Shown here: piece after piece, positions 35,317-46,373 of the stretch | Position numbering within the stretch: the first letter of the stretch is position 1 | Layout: each line of letters starts with the position of its first letter | Origin: Guadua angustifolia | Taxonomy: Eukaryota; Streptophyta; Magnoliopsida; Poales; Poaceae | Assembly (NCBI GenBank): GCA_036346375.1 | Contig: JAYEVE010000319.1 | Location: forward strand, 1-64,000 | Length of the DNA stretch: 64,000 bases | Reading direction: 5' to 3' | Position numbers and translations under genes: made by a program | Notes under the pieces: model-generated | The model's input: only the letters and a program-made list of their open reading frames with translations | Database searches by the model: none | Told to the model about the DNA's origin: nothing

Positions 35317-36538
35317 TGTAGGATCGAGGATGAGCCTTGAGGGGGGGTGAATAGGCGTTTATAAAATTAATCGCTCACTAATTCAATTCGCTCTAATCAA
35401 CCTCTTATGTCAAAACTTAATTAAAGATATATATGCGGAAGCGATAATCTAGGTTTTGACAATTAACGCCTAAATTAACTAGGCTCACTAGTGCACTAAC
35501 TAAATTATGTCTCTACACTAGAATTGCTAAATTGAACAATCAATTAATACTAAGCAATTCTAATACATTCAAGTAATTGATCAATATACAATAATTAAAA
35601 TGCTTGAATATAAATGAGACAAGAGACAACCGATATTTTTCCGTGGTGTTCGGAGACTTGCCGGTCTCCCCTAGTCCACGTTGAGGCAAGCCCAAACCCT
35701 TGGACTAGCTCCCACTCGAGCACCCGCCTCGATTCACTTGTCGTGGTTTTTCACGCTTTCACGTAGGCTCAACCCGAACCTTCACAAACTTTGCCAGGGC
35801 TTCTCACAACCTTGAGAGCTCCCGTGCACGATGCCTACGCCGTCTAGAAGTCGGCAACCTCCAAGAGTAATAAGCCGCTCCTTTCTTGAACTTCACCGAG
35901 CACAACACATGCGCTCCCGGTGATCATCTAGTGCAACACATGCACCTAGGCCTCCCTCAAATGCAACACATGCACAAGAGGCTCTCAAACCACTTCCTAA
36001 TTGCAACACATGCAATTAGTCTCACTCTTAGCTCAAGAATCAACTTGAGGGGATGCAACACATGCAAACCACCTCTACACAACTCACACAAGAGCCAAGA
36101 CCCTTCACAAGTGCAGCAACTCTTGCCCCAAGCCCCCTATGGGGTCTATTTATAACCCCACAAAGAAAACTAGCCGTTTGGGGGCAAAACAGGAAAAAAC
36201 TCGACAACCACGGAAAAATATCGGTTGTCTCTTGTCTCATTTATATTCAAGCATTTTAATTATTTTATATTGATCAATTGCTTGAATGTATTAGAATTGC
36301 TTAGTATTAATTGATTGTTCAATTTAGCAATTCTAGTGTAGAGACATAATTTAGTTAGTGCACTAGTGAGCCTAGTTAATTTAGGCGTTAATTGTCAAAA
36401 CCTAGATTATCGCTTCCGCAAATATATCTTTAATTAAGTTTTGACATAAGAGGTTGATTAGAGCGAATTGAATTATTAGTGAGCAATTAATTTTATAAAC
36501 GCCTATTCACCCCCTCTAGGCGCATCATCGATCCTACA
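35317..36538 (-). repeat. A 5' LTR with 330-bp inverted ends
   Basis: 1222 bp, TGTAGGATCGA at the left and TCGATCCTACA at the right. The outer 330 bp on the left (35317-35646) and 331 bp on the right (36208-36538) are inverted repeats of each other with few mismatches by eye. The 561-bp spacer has a TATA box on the minus strand (TATAAATA, 36147-36154) and five repeats of an ACACATGC-cored motif. Confidence 0.92.
35900..36066 (-). repeat. Five ACACATGC-motif repeats in A LTR
   Basis: TGCAACACATGCA or a close variant recurs five times, at about 35903, 35932, 35962, 36003 and 36055, 30-52 bp apart. It contains the CATGCA core of plant RY elements. It lies downstream of the minus-strand TATA box. 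Confidence 0.8.
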
Positions 36539-36543
36539 AAAGT
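36539..36543. repeat. Target-site duplication of A, right
   Basis: AAAGT, the pair of 22493-22497. Confidence 0.9.
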
Positions 36544-37141
36544 CTATAGTCTACTTAATATCCATCGGAGAAAATTTACTTGAGTTTCTCATTCGATTGA
36601 AAGTGTTCGTGTGTATGTCTCTTGGAGTTGGTATCATTTCTTAATCTTTGGCTCCAAGTGTTCCTTCTTAATCTTATTGATTTTATCCAATAAAGGAGGT
36701 TATTTTCATTGTAAGTTCAAGAGCTTGTTTATTTACTCGAGCTTTATCTTTTGCTCTTACTTACAAAAGACATCAAATTTGTTTTATTCGATCTTTGCCT
36801 TTTCTTGCAAGTGTAATCTTATTGCCTTGATCCACTATCTTCTGATTGTAATATTTTTTAAGTGGTATCAAGTAGTAGCATGCTTTCCTTGCAAGTGGTT
36901 TTGTTTTTCAATCTGCATCATACAGTGCATCTAGCTTATTCATTTGCCATATAACCCACTTTGTTCTTATAGTCATATCTTACAAGTGGTGTTATCTCTT
37001 TTAGTCTCTCAAAGTTACAAACTTACAAGTACTTACAAATAGTATCAAGTAGGAAGATATTTGTTTCCGGAAATTGGTTGTTTGTCTACTCATGTGCAGG
37101 GATCGAAGGAGGATCAATGTCGACGGCAGGATGAAGGATCA
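36544..37141 (+). other. B non-coding region, continued
   Basis: Resumes B after A. AT-rich, no gene seen. Confidence 0.6.
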
Positions 37142-37146
37142 AGATG

Positions 37147-38544
37147 GCGAACAGAGGGGGGGTAAATGGTCGCAAATAAATTTTCCCCAAAAATACTCCA
37201 ACTAAAACCTTGACAAGATCGCGCAAAGAAAACCGGTGCTCCTCAAATTCGCAAAACCCGCAAAAACCAGAACGACTAGACAACTATGTGTATCCATAGC
37301 TTACATGGATGAGGAATCATGGTTGTCAATTGTCCAAATAAAGAGGAATCAATTCAAATACTTCTTTTCTAAAAGAGATCAAGCCAAGACACAGAAGTCT
37401 CTTTTAGAAAAGCAAAAGCAGATATTTTCAGAAGCTGTCTTTAATTTGAACAGGAGGTTGGTGGGTTTCTGCTGCTCACAAAATTATTAGAAATTTTCTC
37501 CCTATGACCAGATGAGTCATGAAGCTCTCTACCAAATTTCAGATCAAAAAGCCATGTAGAAAAATCATCATAAATCTATGAACACAGACAGTCAGGAACT
37601 TCGAGCAGAAAATTTAGGGCTCGGTTTTCACCTCATGGCGCCCAAACAGTGCAACAAGTGAACTCCACAATTTTTCTACAGATGGATATGGGAGTCCCAC
37701 ACAATCTCCGAGAAGAATCACACAAAAAGGATTTTTCTAGACTTTTCTAAAAATCAAATACTAACTGCTGTGCGAAGAATAATGTAAAAAAATTTCTTTA
37801 TATTTCTGGTGGGAAGGTTTACAAAGCCTCACTTCATGTGGGCAAAGCTCAAAGGAGCAACTCAAACCTTCAAGGGGAGGAGGCCACCCCTCCACCCCTA
37901 TTTATACTACTCTTGGGCCACCTACCACCCTTGGATGAGTCCCTCAACCCTAGGACACTCATCTAAGGGCTAGGATTGACCCACTCACACAGCCATGCAA
38001 GGGCTAACCCAAAACCCGCACACATACCGGGTTTTCTTGCACGGTTTTCAAAGCATACTACCTAGACGCGCTAAACTATCAACTAGACCGCGATCCGACG
38101 GCCCTCATTGATCCACACGGCATCTAGCTAGCATCATCTCCTTTCCTTGTCTTCTTGACTTGCCCGGACTCTGTTTCCGATCATCTTCCGGCGATCTCCC
38201 GACCGTCTGGACCTCCGACGCTCCTCGCCTAGTCCCGGTCATCCTCCGCCTCACCATGACCTAGCACCGTCGCCCTGCAACTATCAAAGGCAAGGAAAAC
38301 CTTTCACATAGCAATGCCCACAAATATTTTAAATGATTATCCCACAATCATTAATCGATCATAATTGCACCCAATGGTCCGGTGCTACTGCCCCCAGGAC
38401 GGTAGTACTAGGAAAAGCAACCAACACTCAAATTGCTTCACATTGAAAATCTAATTCAAATCAAACTCAATTTCAAATCAACCCAAGCTCAAATCTCGTC
38501 AATTACTCATCACACACAAGGATAGACCTCTACATGGTCTTTCA
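37147..38544 (-). repeat. Solo LTR K2 (in B)
   Basis: Inverted second copy of K1. Starts GCGAACAGAGGGGGGG and ends ATGGTCTTTCA on the plus strand, flanked on both sides by AGATG (37142-37146 and 38545-38549). Minus-strand TATA box at 37899-37906. It lacks about 245 bp found in K1. Confidence 0.82.
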
Positions 38545-38549
38545 AGATG

Positions 38550-38898
38550 GGATATATAGTCCGAGGGATTGAAGGCCGTGCGAAATGATCGGGTTCGGTT
38601 CAAGCATGTGGTGGGTGAGAATCGACAAAAGGGGTGTATTCTTTCTCATGATCATATAGTAAATGCCTATGTATTATTTGTGATATCCTTTTCCCTTACA
38701 AGTGCTTTACAAATGGTATATATGACAAGTGGTATTCTTCTATACAAATTGCTTATGTGTTATCTAACATTTCTTATGTGAGTTAATAGATGCTTCATTT
38801 TGATATAGATGACACATCATATTGAGGTACCCACTTGCCCATTACTTTTAGAGATCATGAGCTTGTACTTCACTTATATCTTGTGTCTCATGATCATG
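38550..38898 (+). other. B non-coding region between solo LTRs
   Basis: No gene seen. Continuous with 36544-37141 and 39571-40194 once K2 and L are removed. Confidence 0.5.
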
Positions 38899-38903
38899 AT
38901 ATT

Positions 38904-39565
38904 TGTTGGGGATTGGAGGTTCGCCGCAGGCGACCATCGTTGCTCGGCGATCTCCGAGCATGCCTTTGCTCGGGACGCGTCCCCGGGCAGTCCGACCTTC
39001 GTCGAGCCCCCCGAGCAATCCTGCTCGAGGTCCGCGGCCAGACGACGTGGCCCGCTGAAGATACCTCGAAGTTCGCCCAAAAGACGGGCACGGTCTGCAA
39101 AGAAGACGTGGCATTAACTGCGCGGCCGCCCGTGGTCTGCGCGCCCGCAATCTATGCCCATTGTACCCGTCGCAGGCGCGTGGTGGCGGCAACAACTCGC
39201 ACACGTCTAGCCTGAGAGCGCCCCTGTAATAACTACGTCATCAGTAATCCCTATAAATACCTCCTCCCACGAAGGGTTGGGGGTTCGAATGCATCTACTT
39301 TTCACACATGTACGCAGAGCATAACGCGTTGTAAACCACCTTCACATATCAGTTCAATCACTGGACGTAGGGTTGTTATCTCCTTAGCGAGGGGCCCGAA
39401 CCAGGCAAAAAACGATCTCCCTGCTTGCTGCGATTGTCTTGCTACCCCGTGTTTTGTAGCTCGGTAGGACCTCGGAAGCTATACCCCTCGCAGGAAAGGG
39501 GCCTTAGGTTGATCCCTCATTCAACAAGTAAGCTCGGCGGGGGACCGGTTCCCGAATCATCGACA
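38904..39565 (+). repeat. Solo LTR L (in B)
   Basis: 662 bp, TGTTGGGGATTGG at the start and AATCATCGACA at the end, with ATATT on both sides (38899-38903 and 39566-39570). TATA box TATAAATA at 39252-39259. GC-rich compared with B. No coding region. Confidence 0.9.
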
Positions 39566-39570
39566 ATATT

Positions 39571-40194
39571 TTATTATTGTTCTAGATTATCTCTCATAAT
39601 TGATTTCACATATCCATGTCATGCTTGTTCTTACTTATATCCGTATGGCATGACACATTTGCTTCATTTGCTACTTATGATTTGTCATTGCCTAAATCTT
39701 GGATATTTTAGCTTTCATATCATGCCTAGATTTAGGGGGAGCTTGATTTTCATGATCTACCTTTTGCTCCTTATTATACCTTACTCTCCATTATCTTGTT
39801 TACTCATCTCATAAGAGAGTAGGGGTATTCCTGTTGTTTTATTATAGATAATAATCTTTTTGGACGATTAATGCCAAAAGGGGGAGAATTTTCATGTATT
39901 ATCAATTGCCCCCTTATTATTTATAGAGCCAAAAAGGGAAGAATTTTGTCATGTACAAAATACAAAATTTTGTTATGTTTTTATTGCCATATTGTCATTT
40001 ATTGCAATTGATATAAGGTTAACTTACAATTTCCCCTTTTTGGTGATTTATGACAAACATAGTTATTGACAATGTGCTTAATGACAAACCTCTAATATGC
40101 TTATTGATATGAGACTAATATGTTCATCATGAAGATTGTTTTAGTCTCATCTTATTTAAAAGGAAATCATATATGAAAAGAATGATTTAAAAAA
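39571..40194 (+). other. B 3' region with purine tracts
   Basis: Non-coding. Contains CCAAAAGGGGGAGAA (39874-39888) and a second similar tract near 39932, either of which could be the B polypurine tract. The expected 3' LTR start was not found before the artefact block. Confidence 0.5.
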
Positions 40195-42278
40195 GGGGGT
40201 TTTTAAAAAAGGGGGGGGCCCCCCCAAAAAAACAAAAAAAAAAAAATTTTTTTAAAAATTAAATTTTCCAAAAAATTTTTTAAAAAAAATCCAACCCCCA
40301 AAAAAAACCCCCAAAAAAAAACCCAAATTTTTCCCCCCCCCAAAAAAAAAAATTTTTAATTTAAAATTTTTAAAAAAAAAACCCCAATTTTTTCCCCCCA
40401 AAACCCCCAAAAAAAAAAAAAAAAAAAAAAAAGAAAAACCCCCAAAAAAAAATTAAGGGAAAAAAAAAAAAAATTTTAAAAAAAAGTTTAAAACTTAATT
40501 TTTTAAAAAAAACCCAAAAAAACCTTTTTAAAAAAAAAAAAATAAAAAAAAATCCAACCCCTTTAAAATTTAAATTAATTTTCCCAAAAAAAAAGGAAAA
40601 AAACCCCCCCCAAAAAAACCGAAAAAACAAAAAAAAAAAAAAATTTTTTTCCCCCCCCCTTTTATTTAAACCTTTTAAAAAAAGGGGGGGGAAAAATAAA
40701 TTTTTTTAAAAAAATTTTCCCCAAAATTTAAAAAAAAAAAAAAAATTAAAAACCCCCAAAATTTTCCCCCCTTTTTTTAAAAAAAAAAAAGGTTTTTAAA
40801 ATTTTAAAAAACCCGGGCAAACTTCCCCTTTTTCCCCAAAAATCGGAAAACCAAAAAAAATTTTTTTAAAAAAAAAACCAAAAAAAAGGGAAAACCAAAA
40901 AATTAATTTAAACCCAAATTTCAAAAAATTTTTTAAAAAAAATTTTTTTCCCCCCAATTTTTTTCCCCCCCCAAAACCCCCCCGGGGGCCCCCGGTTTTT
41001 TTTTGGGGAAGGGGCCCCCCTTTCCCCAAAAAAAATTTTTAAAAAAGGCCCCCCCCCCCTTTTTTTGGGGAAAAAAATCTGGAAAAAAAATTTTTCCACC
41101 AAAACCCAAAAACCCAAACAACCCTTTTTAAAAAACCAAACCCCCCCCCCCCCAAAAAAAAAACCCAAAAAAACCCCCAAAAACCCCTTAAAACCCCCCC
41201 CAAAAAAAAAAAAACCCCGGGGGGGCCTTTTTTTTTTTCCCCAACTTTTTTTTTCCCCTTTAAAATTCCCCCCAACAAAAGGGGGGGCCCCCGGGGGGGG
41301 GGGGGAAAAAAAAAAATTTTAAAGGGCCAACCCCCAAAAAAAATTTTTCCCCCGGGGGGAAGGAAAAAAGGGGGGGGAAAAAACCCCCGGGAAAAAAAAA
41401 AAAAAAAAAACCCCCCCAAAAATTTTCCCAAAAAAAAAAAAAAAAAAAAAAACCCCCCCAAAAAAAAAATTCCCTTTTTAAAATTTAAAAAAAAAAAACC
41501 CCAAAAAAAAATTAAAATTTTTAAGGGAAAAATTAAAAAAAAAAAAAACAAAAAAAAAATTCTTTAAAAAAAAAACCCCAAAAAAAAAAATTAAAAATTT
41601 TTTAAAAAAAATTAAAAATTTTTTCCCCCAAACCCAAAATTCCCCCCCCCCAAAAAAAATTTTAAAGGGGCCCCCCCCTTTTTTAACCTTCCCAAAAAAA
41701 CCCTTTTTTCCCCCCAAACAAAATTTCAAAAAAAAAACAACCCAAAAAAAAACCCCCCTTTTTCCCAAAAAAAAAAAAAAAAAAATTTAAACAAACCCAA
41801 AAAAAAAAAAAAAAAAAAATTCCCAAAACCCCAAAACCAACCAAACCCCCCCCTTTAAAAAAACCCCTTTTTCCAAAAACCCCCAAAAAAAAAATTCCCC
41901 AAAAAAGGAAAAACCAAAATTTTAAAATAATTTTCCCCAACCCAAAAAACCCAAAAAAAAACCATTTTTTTGGAAAAATTAAATTTTTTCCCCCCAAAAA
42001 AAATTTTAAAAAAATTTTAAAAAACCCCAAAAATTTCCGAAAAAAACCCAAACCAATTTCCAAAAAAAAAAAAAAATTTTTTTTAAAAAAAATTTTTTAA
42101 CCTTTGGTTTTTAAAAAAAAAAATTTCAAAAAAAAAAAAACCCGGCCCCAAAAAAATTTTAACCCTTTTAAACCAAAAATTTTTTTAAAAAAAACCCCAA
42201 GTTTGGGGTTTCCAAAAATTTTTCCCCCCAAAAACCCTTTTTTCCCCCCTAAAAAAACTTTAAAAAACCCCAAACCCC

Positions 42279-42309
<31 letters not shown>

Positions 42310-42684
42310 CCCCAAAAAAAACCCTTTTAAAAAGGGGGGGAAAAACCAAAAAAATTTTTTTTTTTGGGGGGGGGGACCCCCCCCCCCTTTTAAATTTTCC
42401 CCCTTTTTAAAAAAACCCAAAATTCCCGGAAGGGGGGGCCCCCAAATTTAACCCGGGGGGCCCAATAAAACCCCAAAAGGGGGGAAAAAAAAAGACCGGG
42501 GGGGCCAAAAACCCAAACCCCCAAAACCCCCTTTCCAAAAGGAAAGGGGAAACAAAAAAGGGGGAAAGGAAAAAATCAAAAATTTTTTCCCCCAAAAAAA
42601 AAAAAAAAAGGGGGGGGTTTTCCCCCAAAACCAAAAAAATTTCCCCCTTTCCCCCCCCCCAAAAAAAAAAAAAAAAGGGGGAAA
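40195..42684. other. Run-length-inflated A/C-rich block, probable assembly artefact
   Basis: About 2.5 kb of homopolymer runs, unlike the first block in being strongly skewed to A and C on the plus strand in most of its length. Ordinary sequence returns inside the E pol at about 42685. It hides the right end of B, and any RT and RNase H of E. Long open frames of Phe/Gly/Lys/Pro here are composition effects. No gene seen. Confidence 0.85.
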
Positions 42685-42689
42685 ACGCA

Positions 42690-43590
42690 AACATATCTTC
42701 TGGCGCAAGCCTTGCAAGCGATCCCCATCCGTGGCCATTCGCGACGGGGACTCGATCTGGTCTGCCCTTCAAAAGGCGCTCGGGGCTTCACCCACCTACT
42801 TGTCGCGGTGGACAAGTTCACCAAATGGATAGAAGCCAAGCCAGTCGCCACCATCACCTCAGTACAGGCGGCCAACTTCTTCTGCGACATCGTCTATCGG
42901 TTTGGAGTCCTGAACTCCATCATCACCGATAACGGGACGTAGTTCATGGGGAAGGAATTCCTCGAGTTCTGCGACGACTTCAACATCCGCGTCGACTGGG
43001 CAGCCGTAGCCCATCCGCGGACCAACGGCCAAGTCGAGCGAGCAAGCGACATGATCCTCCAAGGGCTCAAGCTCCGAATCTTCAGTCGACTGAAGAAATT
43101 CGCGGGACGATGGGTGGCCGAGCTACCCTCCATTCTCTGGAGCCTGCGGACCACACCGACCCGGTCGACCGGATTCAAACCGTTCTTCATGGTGTTCGGT
43201 AGAAGCTGTCTTACCGACCGACCTGGAATACGGAGCCCCGAGACTTCAAGCCTTTAACGAGGCACAGGGGCTCGACGCACAACAAGACACCATCGACCAG
43301 CTCGACGAGGCGTGCAACGTGGCCATTCTGCGATCGGCCAAATACCAACAAACGTTGCGACGCTACCACAGTCGTCAGGTCCGTGGCCGGTCCTTCAGCG
43401 TTGGCGACCTGGTCCTGCGCCAGGTTCAGTCCAACAAAGATAGGCATAAGCTTTCCCCCCCCGTGGGAAGGCCCCTTCAACGTTGTGAAGGTCCTCCGAC
43501 CCGGCACCTTTCGACTCAAGGATGCTGATGGCAACATCGTCTCCAATGCGTGGAATATAGAAAAGTTAAGGCGATTCTATCCCTAAAGCT
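42690..43590 (+). pseudogene. Gypsy integrase (E), Tat type
   Basis: Catalytic core and C-terminal part of integrase. Core motifs are visible: LDLV near 42740, FTHLLVAVDKFTKWIEAKPV, IITDNGT and HPRTNGQVERAS, giving the D-D-E residues. A TAG at 42940-42942 stands in the Q position of the NGTQF motif. A frame change after 43257, and another around the C-run near 43457, break the rest. The C-terminus FRLKDADGNIVSNAW then KLRRFYP ends at 43586. The N-terminal zinc module lies in the artefact block. Confidence 0.85.
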
Positions 43591-44149
43591 CATTCTTGTC
43601 CTCGCACATTTTTACCCTTCCTCCGAGTTCAATTGCTGTGTGGCGATCACAGCCTGGTCCCCACGCACCACTCGGGGGCTACCGGTTCATACACTCACAC
43701 GGGTCGGTGACCCAACTGGCCATTAGGATCCCCCAAGCGGTAACCCTCTCGACCCAAGTGCTACGGCCTACGCCCCAGCGGCTACGGTTGCTAAGTAGCG
43801 CTTCGCGGAAGAAGGAAGTGCCCGTGCGGTGCGATCCATGGTTGGTCGGGAACACTCCTTTCCCGTGCGAACGCGAATGAACATTTTGTACCCTAAATTC
43901 CTGCTCTTTTCGCGCTTCCCTCAAAAGTGTTAACACATCGACCTACGCTTGAACAACCCCTGCGGTTTCTAAGGCTATGGTCATCAAGTGTTCATCACGG
44001 CAAGAAAGAGCAAAGGACAGAGTTGAACTTACGGTCGGCCCGACTGGCCAGAACATTAAAATAAACTTTAAATTCATTACACGCAAAAGTTATTACATCG
44101 CAAAAGAAGAAAACAAAAATCAGGAGCGGGCGCATGGGAGGTTCCTAGT

Positions 44150-45110
44150 AGAAGGCATCATTGTCGGAGCTATCACTGCCTTCGATGTTCACGCCCAGGT
44201 CGTCTACGTGTAGCCGCCCCGCCACCGTCTCCGCCGCCGCCCATACTTCTGCCCGTGCCCGGTCCGCGTCGCCTTCGATCCTGGCGACGATCGCCATCGG
44301 GTCGAAGGAGGTGCTACGACTGGCGCAGCAGGACAGCACGTACTCGCCACCAGAGCGGCGACTTCCCGCCCCTCGCGAGCGGAACGCTCGCTCAAGGCGC
44401 GGGGCAGGTCGGCCAAGGCCTCGGCCACCCGGGTGAGGCCAAAGGCATACTGCGCCGCAGTACGCTCCAACGGCTCGTTCAACCTCACCCCCAGCGGCTC
44501 CAGGCTTCTGGCCATACTTTCATAGGCCGGGCGGAGCATGGAGACAAGATCCTTGCGCGCAAGCCTGAGGTCCTCGCGTGCCTTGGCGAGATCCTCCACG
44601 GCGGCTTGGGCCTGAGCCCGCTGAGCGATGCCTCCGCTTCCTGGGCAGCAGCCATTGCGGCCTGGACTCTTAAGGAAGCCTGCAGCTTCGTCAGCGCGGC
44701 CGTCAAACTAGCCGCCTGGGCCCCTGTCACGGAGGGACTACCCCGGCGATCGGGCGGGTAGCGGCTCGGCGTCCGCCTCCCGCCCAACCAAAGCGGTGGC
44801 GAAGCTGGCGCGGACAGCGTGAACCCGAGCCAGAGGCGTTGAGAGAAAGAAGAGAACAAGCCCACGTTAGCAAGAAGAAATCAAAGCTATCCCGAAGCTA
44901 AGCGACGAGAACTCACGTCGAAGGATTCCAGATGCGGAATGTGGGAGAGGGTAGAGTGATCCTGCCCTCGTCGCGGCTGTGGAGGATCCGGCATCGGTGC
45001 GGGGCCTCTTGGGTCTGAACCCCACGAGTTTGCAGTCGCTGTTTGCTTGCCGGCCCTCTGATCGCCAACAGGACCGTGACCTCGCTCGCCATCTGCTCTT
45101 CAAAGCATTT
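44150..45110 (-). pseudogene. Antisense ORF remnant in E
   Basis: Minus-strand coding remnant downstream of the integrase. Ala/Leu/Arg-rich with coiled-coil character: SLTAALTKLQASLRVQAAMA, then the unbroken 44599-44204 stretch with EDLAKAREDLRLARKDLVSM and YESMARSLEPLGVRL. Family position and composition match the C-terminal half of the antisense gene in F (51900-54422), whose N-terminal domain is the gypsy-associated transposase_28 type. In E that N-terminal domain is absent. Confidence 0.6.
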
Positions 45111-45234
45111 CGAGGCAGAAGGAGAAGGTGAGGAACTCCTTTCTCCGGCTCCTTTGTTTTCTTTTCTCTCTCAGGCGAAGGCTAGGAGGTGGGGAAAGCA
45201 AAGGCAAATGCCCGCTCCGGTGCCCCTACGCCAA

Positions 45235-45241
45235 ATTTATA
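45235..45241 (-). promoter_or_regulatory. TATA box for the E antisense gene
   Basis: Complement reads TATAAAT, in a context (TTCGGCT-x-C-TATAAAT-TTGG) repeated at the same place in F. Confidence 0.6.
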
Positions 45242-45589
45242 GAAGCCGAACAGGCGCCAGCCGAACGGACATCGCCTCGAGCGGCGCGCGTGTCTGTCCC
45301 TCCGACTGCCACGCTTGACCGCTGGTAAGACGACGATTTCCAATACCCCCACTACGCATTAAATCCTGACAGGACATTGGGAGGCGCAAGGACACCGTGT
45401 CGAGCCTCACGCCTCACGACCTTTCGGTTTCCGCCTCTGGGCTGGATTGACTACCTCGTAACAGGTATGAAAGGCCCACCGGGCCGCTGCGGCCTCAAGG
45501 TGGCTAAAGAGCTCAATAGCTCACATCCGGGGCCCAGTCTAGTGCTGCGGGTTCCAAGTGGATTCAGGACCGCCCCGGCAGAAAATTGA

Positions 45590-46297
45590 GCAAGGGGCGA
45601 GGACAAGGCGAGCCCCCAGTGGGTCTCTAGTTGGGTCGGCTGACGACCCAATCGCCTTAACTTGTGTCCGAGACCATACTTCACACTCTCCCGCAGAACC
45701 CATCGATGGGCGGCAGCCACTCCGGGTCGGTGGACGACCCGAAATCCGATACGGGATCGAGTAAAGAAAGGTTTCTCTTGGGTCGCCCCTAGCGGGCCGG
45801 ACGCCCCACGCCGGGAGTCGTCCGCTTGGAAAGGTCGCCCTTGGGAGGGATCCCCAGGTCCCACTCGGATTACCCGTTATTAGCTCTGGAGTGCGGTGTT
45901 CAAACCAACATGGTAAACATGTGTTCGCTCACCCCCTCCAGGTCCCACACCTGCGGACGGGGCGTACACGTGGGACAGACAGCGGCCACTCCTCCCGCGG
46001 AAAGCCTCACCAGATGAGGACTTGGGACGAACGCCCTTCGCCTAGCTCCGACGTAAAACCAGTCTTACGAACAACGTCGAGCTATGACGTAAAATTAAGC
46101 ACTCGGACACCAGAACCTTGCGCGAGGCATCTGGGCATCCGCGCCGACCAAGGCACCGCCAAGCTGCGACGTAAAACCAGCACTCGGACACCGGAATCTT
46201 GCCTAAGGTATCCGGGCGTCCGCGCCCACCAAGGCAATATCGAGCCGGACCTTGCCGACCAAGTCGGTCGGCCTATACAAGCAAGAGTGAACCCCCC
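45590..46297 (+). repeat. E 3' non-coding region with 82-bp tandem units
   Basis: Homologous to 54880-55640 in F. Two full units spaced 82 bp start with AGCT-x-GACGTAAAA at 46080 and 46162, with a partial unit before. Each contains a CAGAACCTTGC-like core and GGGC-x-TCCGCGCC. Confidence 0.7.
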
Positions 46298-46368
46298 AAC
46301 CATTCAAGGAGAGGGAACGCGCGGCCCCTAGACTACAAATATACTTGCCGGTATTCGAAATATCGACA
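46298..46368 (+). repeat. E 3' LTR stub (71 bp)
   Basis: AACCATTCAAGGAGAGGGAA to ATATCGACA, matching the last 71 bp of the 5' LTR. It joins directly to the internal CCCCCC run, which in F continues CAACTAGC. The overlap at the join is AAC. TSD AGTTG follows (46369-46373). Confidence 0.88.
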
Positions 46369-46373
46369 AGTTG

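Larger units (their letters stand above)
22498..36538 (-). mobile_element. Element A: gag-only Ty1/copia-type element
   Basis: Minus-strand element inserted in the B non-coding region, with exact AAAGT duplications at both ends. Its parts, 5' to 3' on the minus strand, are a 1222-bp LTR (36538-35317), PBS, gag (35256 onward, split by D and resumed at 24653), a non-coding region (24167 to about 22600) and a stub of about 100 bp of the 3' LTR. No pol was found. Gag and non-coding region are homologous to B, so A and B are sister families of gag-only copia elements. Confidence 0.88.
17642..40194 (+). mobile_element. Element B: gag-only Ty1/copia-type element
   Basis: Plus-strand element inside E. 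Its parts are an LTR stub with PBS (17642-17751), gag (17796-19649), a long non-coding region (19650-22497) resuming after element A (36544-40194), and a right end hidden in the second artefact block. No protease, integrase, RT or RNase H was found in any readable part, which fits the gag-only class of non-autonomous elements (TR-GAG). Two solo LTRs sit in the right part. The right coordinate is the last readable base, not a true end. Confidence 0.7.
15841..46368 (+). mobile_element. Element E: Tat-type gypsy, host of the nest
   Basis: Plus-strand gypsy element with a complete 5' LTR (15841-16838), PBS, gag-start remnant, integrase (about 42690-43590), a remnant antisense gene, tandem repeats, and a 71-bp stub of the 3' LTR. 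The flanks are an exact AGTTG duplication, so both outer ends are original despite about 25 kb of later insertions. RT and RNase H should lie in the run-length-inflated block at 40195-42684, or are deleted. E and F share LTR, PBS, gag start, antisense gene and tandem repeats, and so are one family. Confidence 0.88.

Noticed and set aside
40370..42890. Open frames of Phe/Gly/Lys/Pro in the second inflated block
   Set aside because: Composition effect of homopolymer runs; not proteins.
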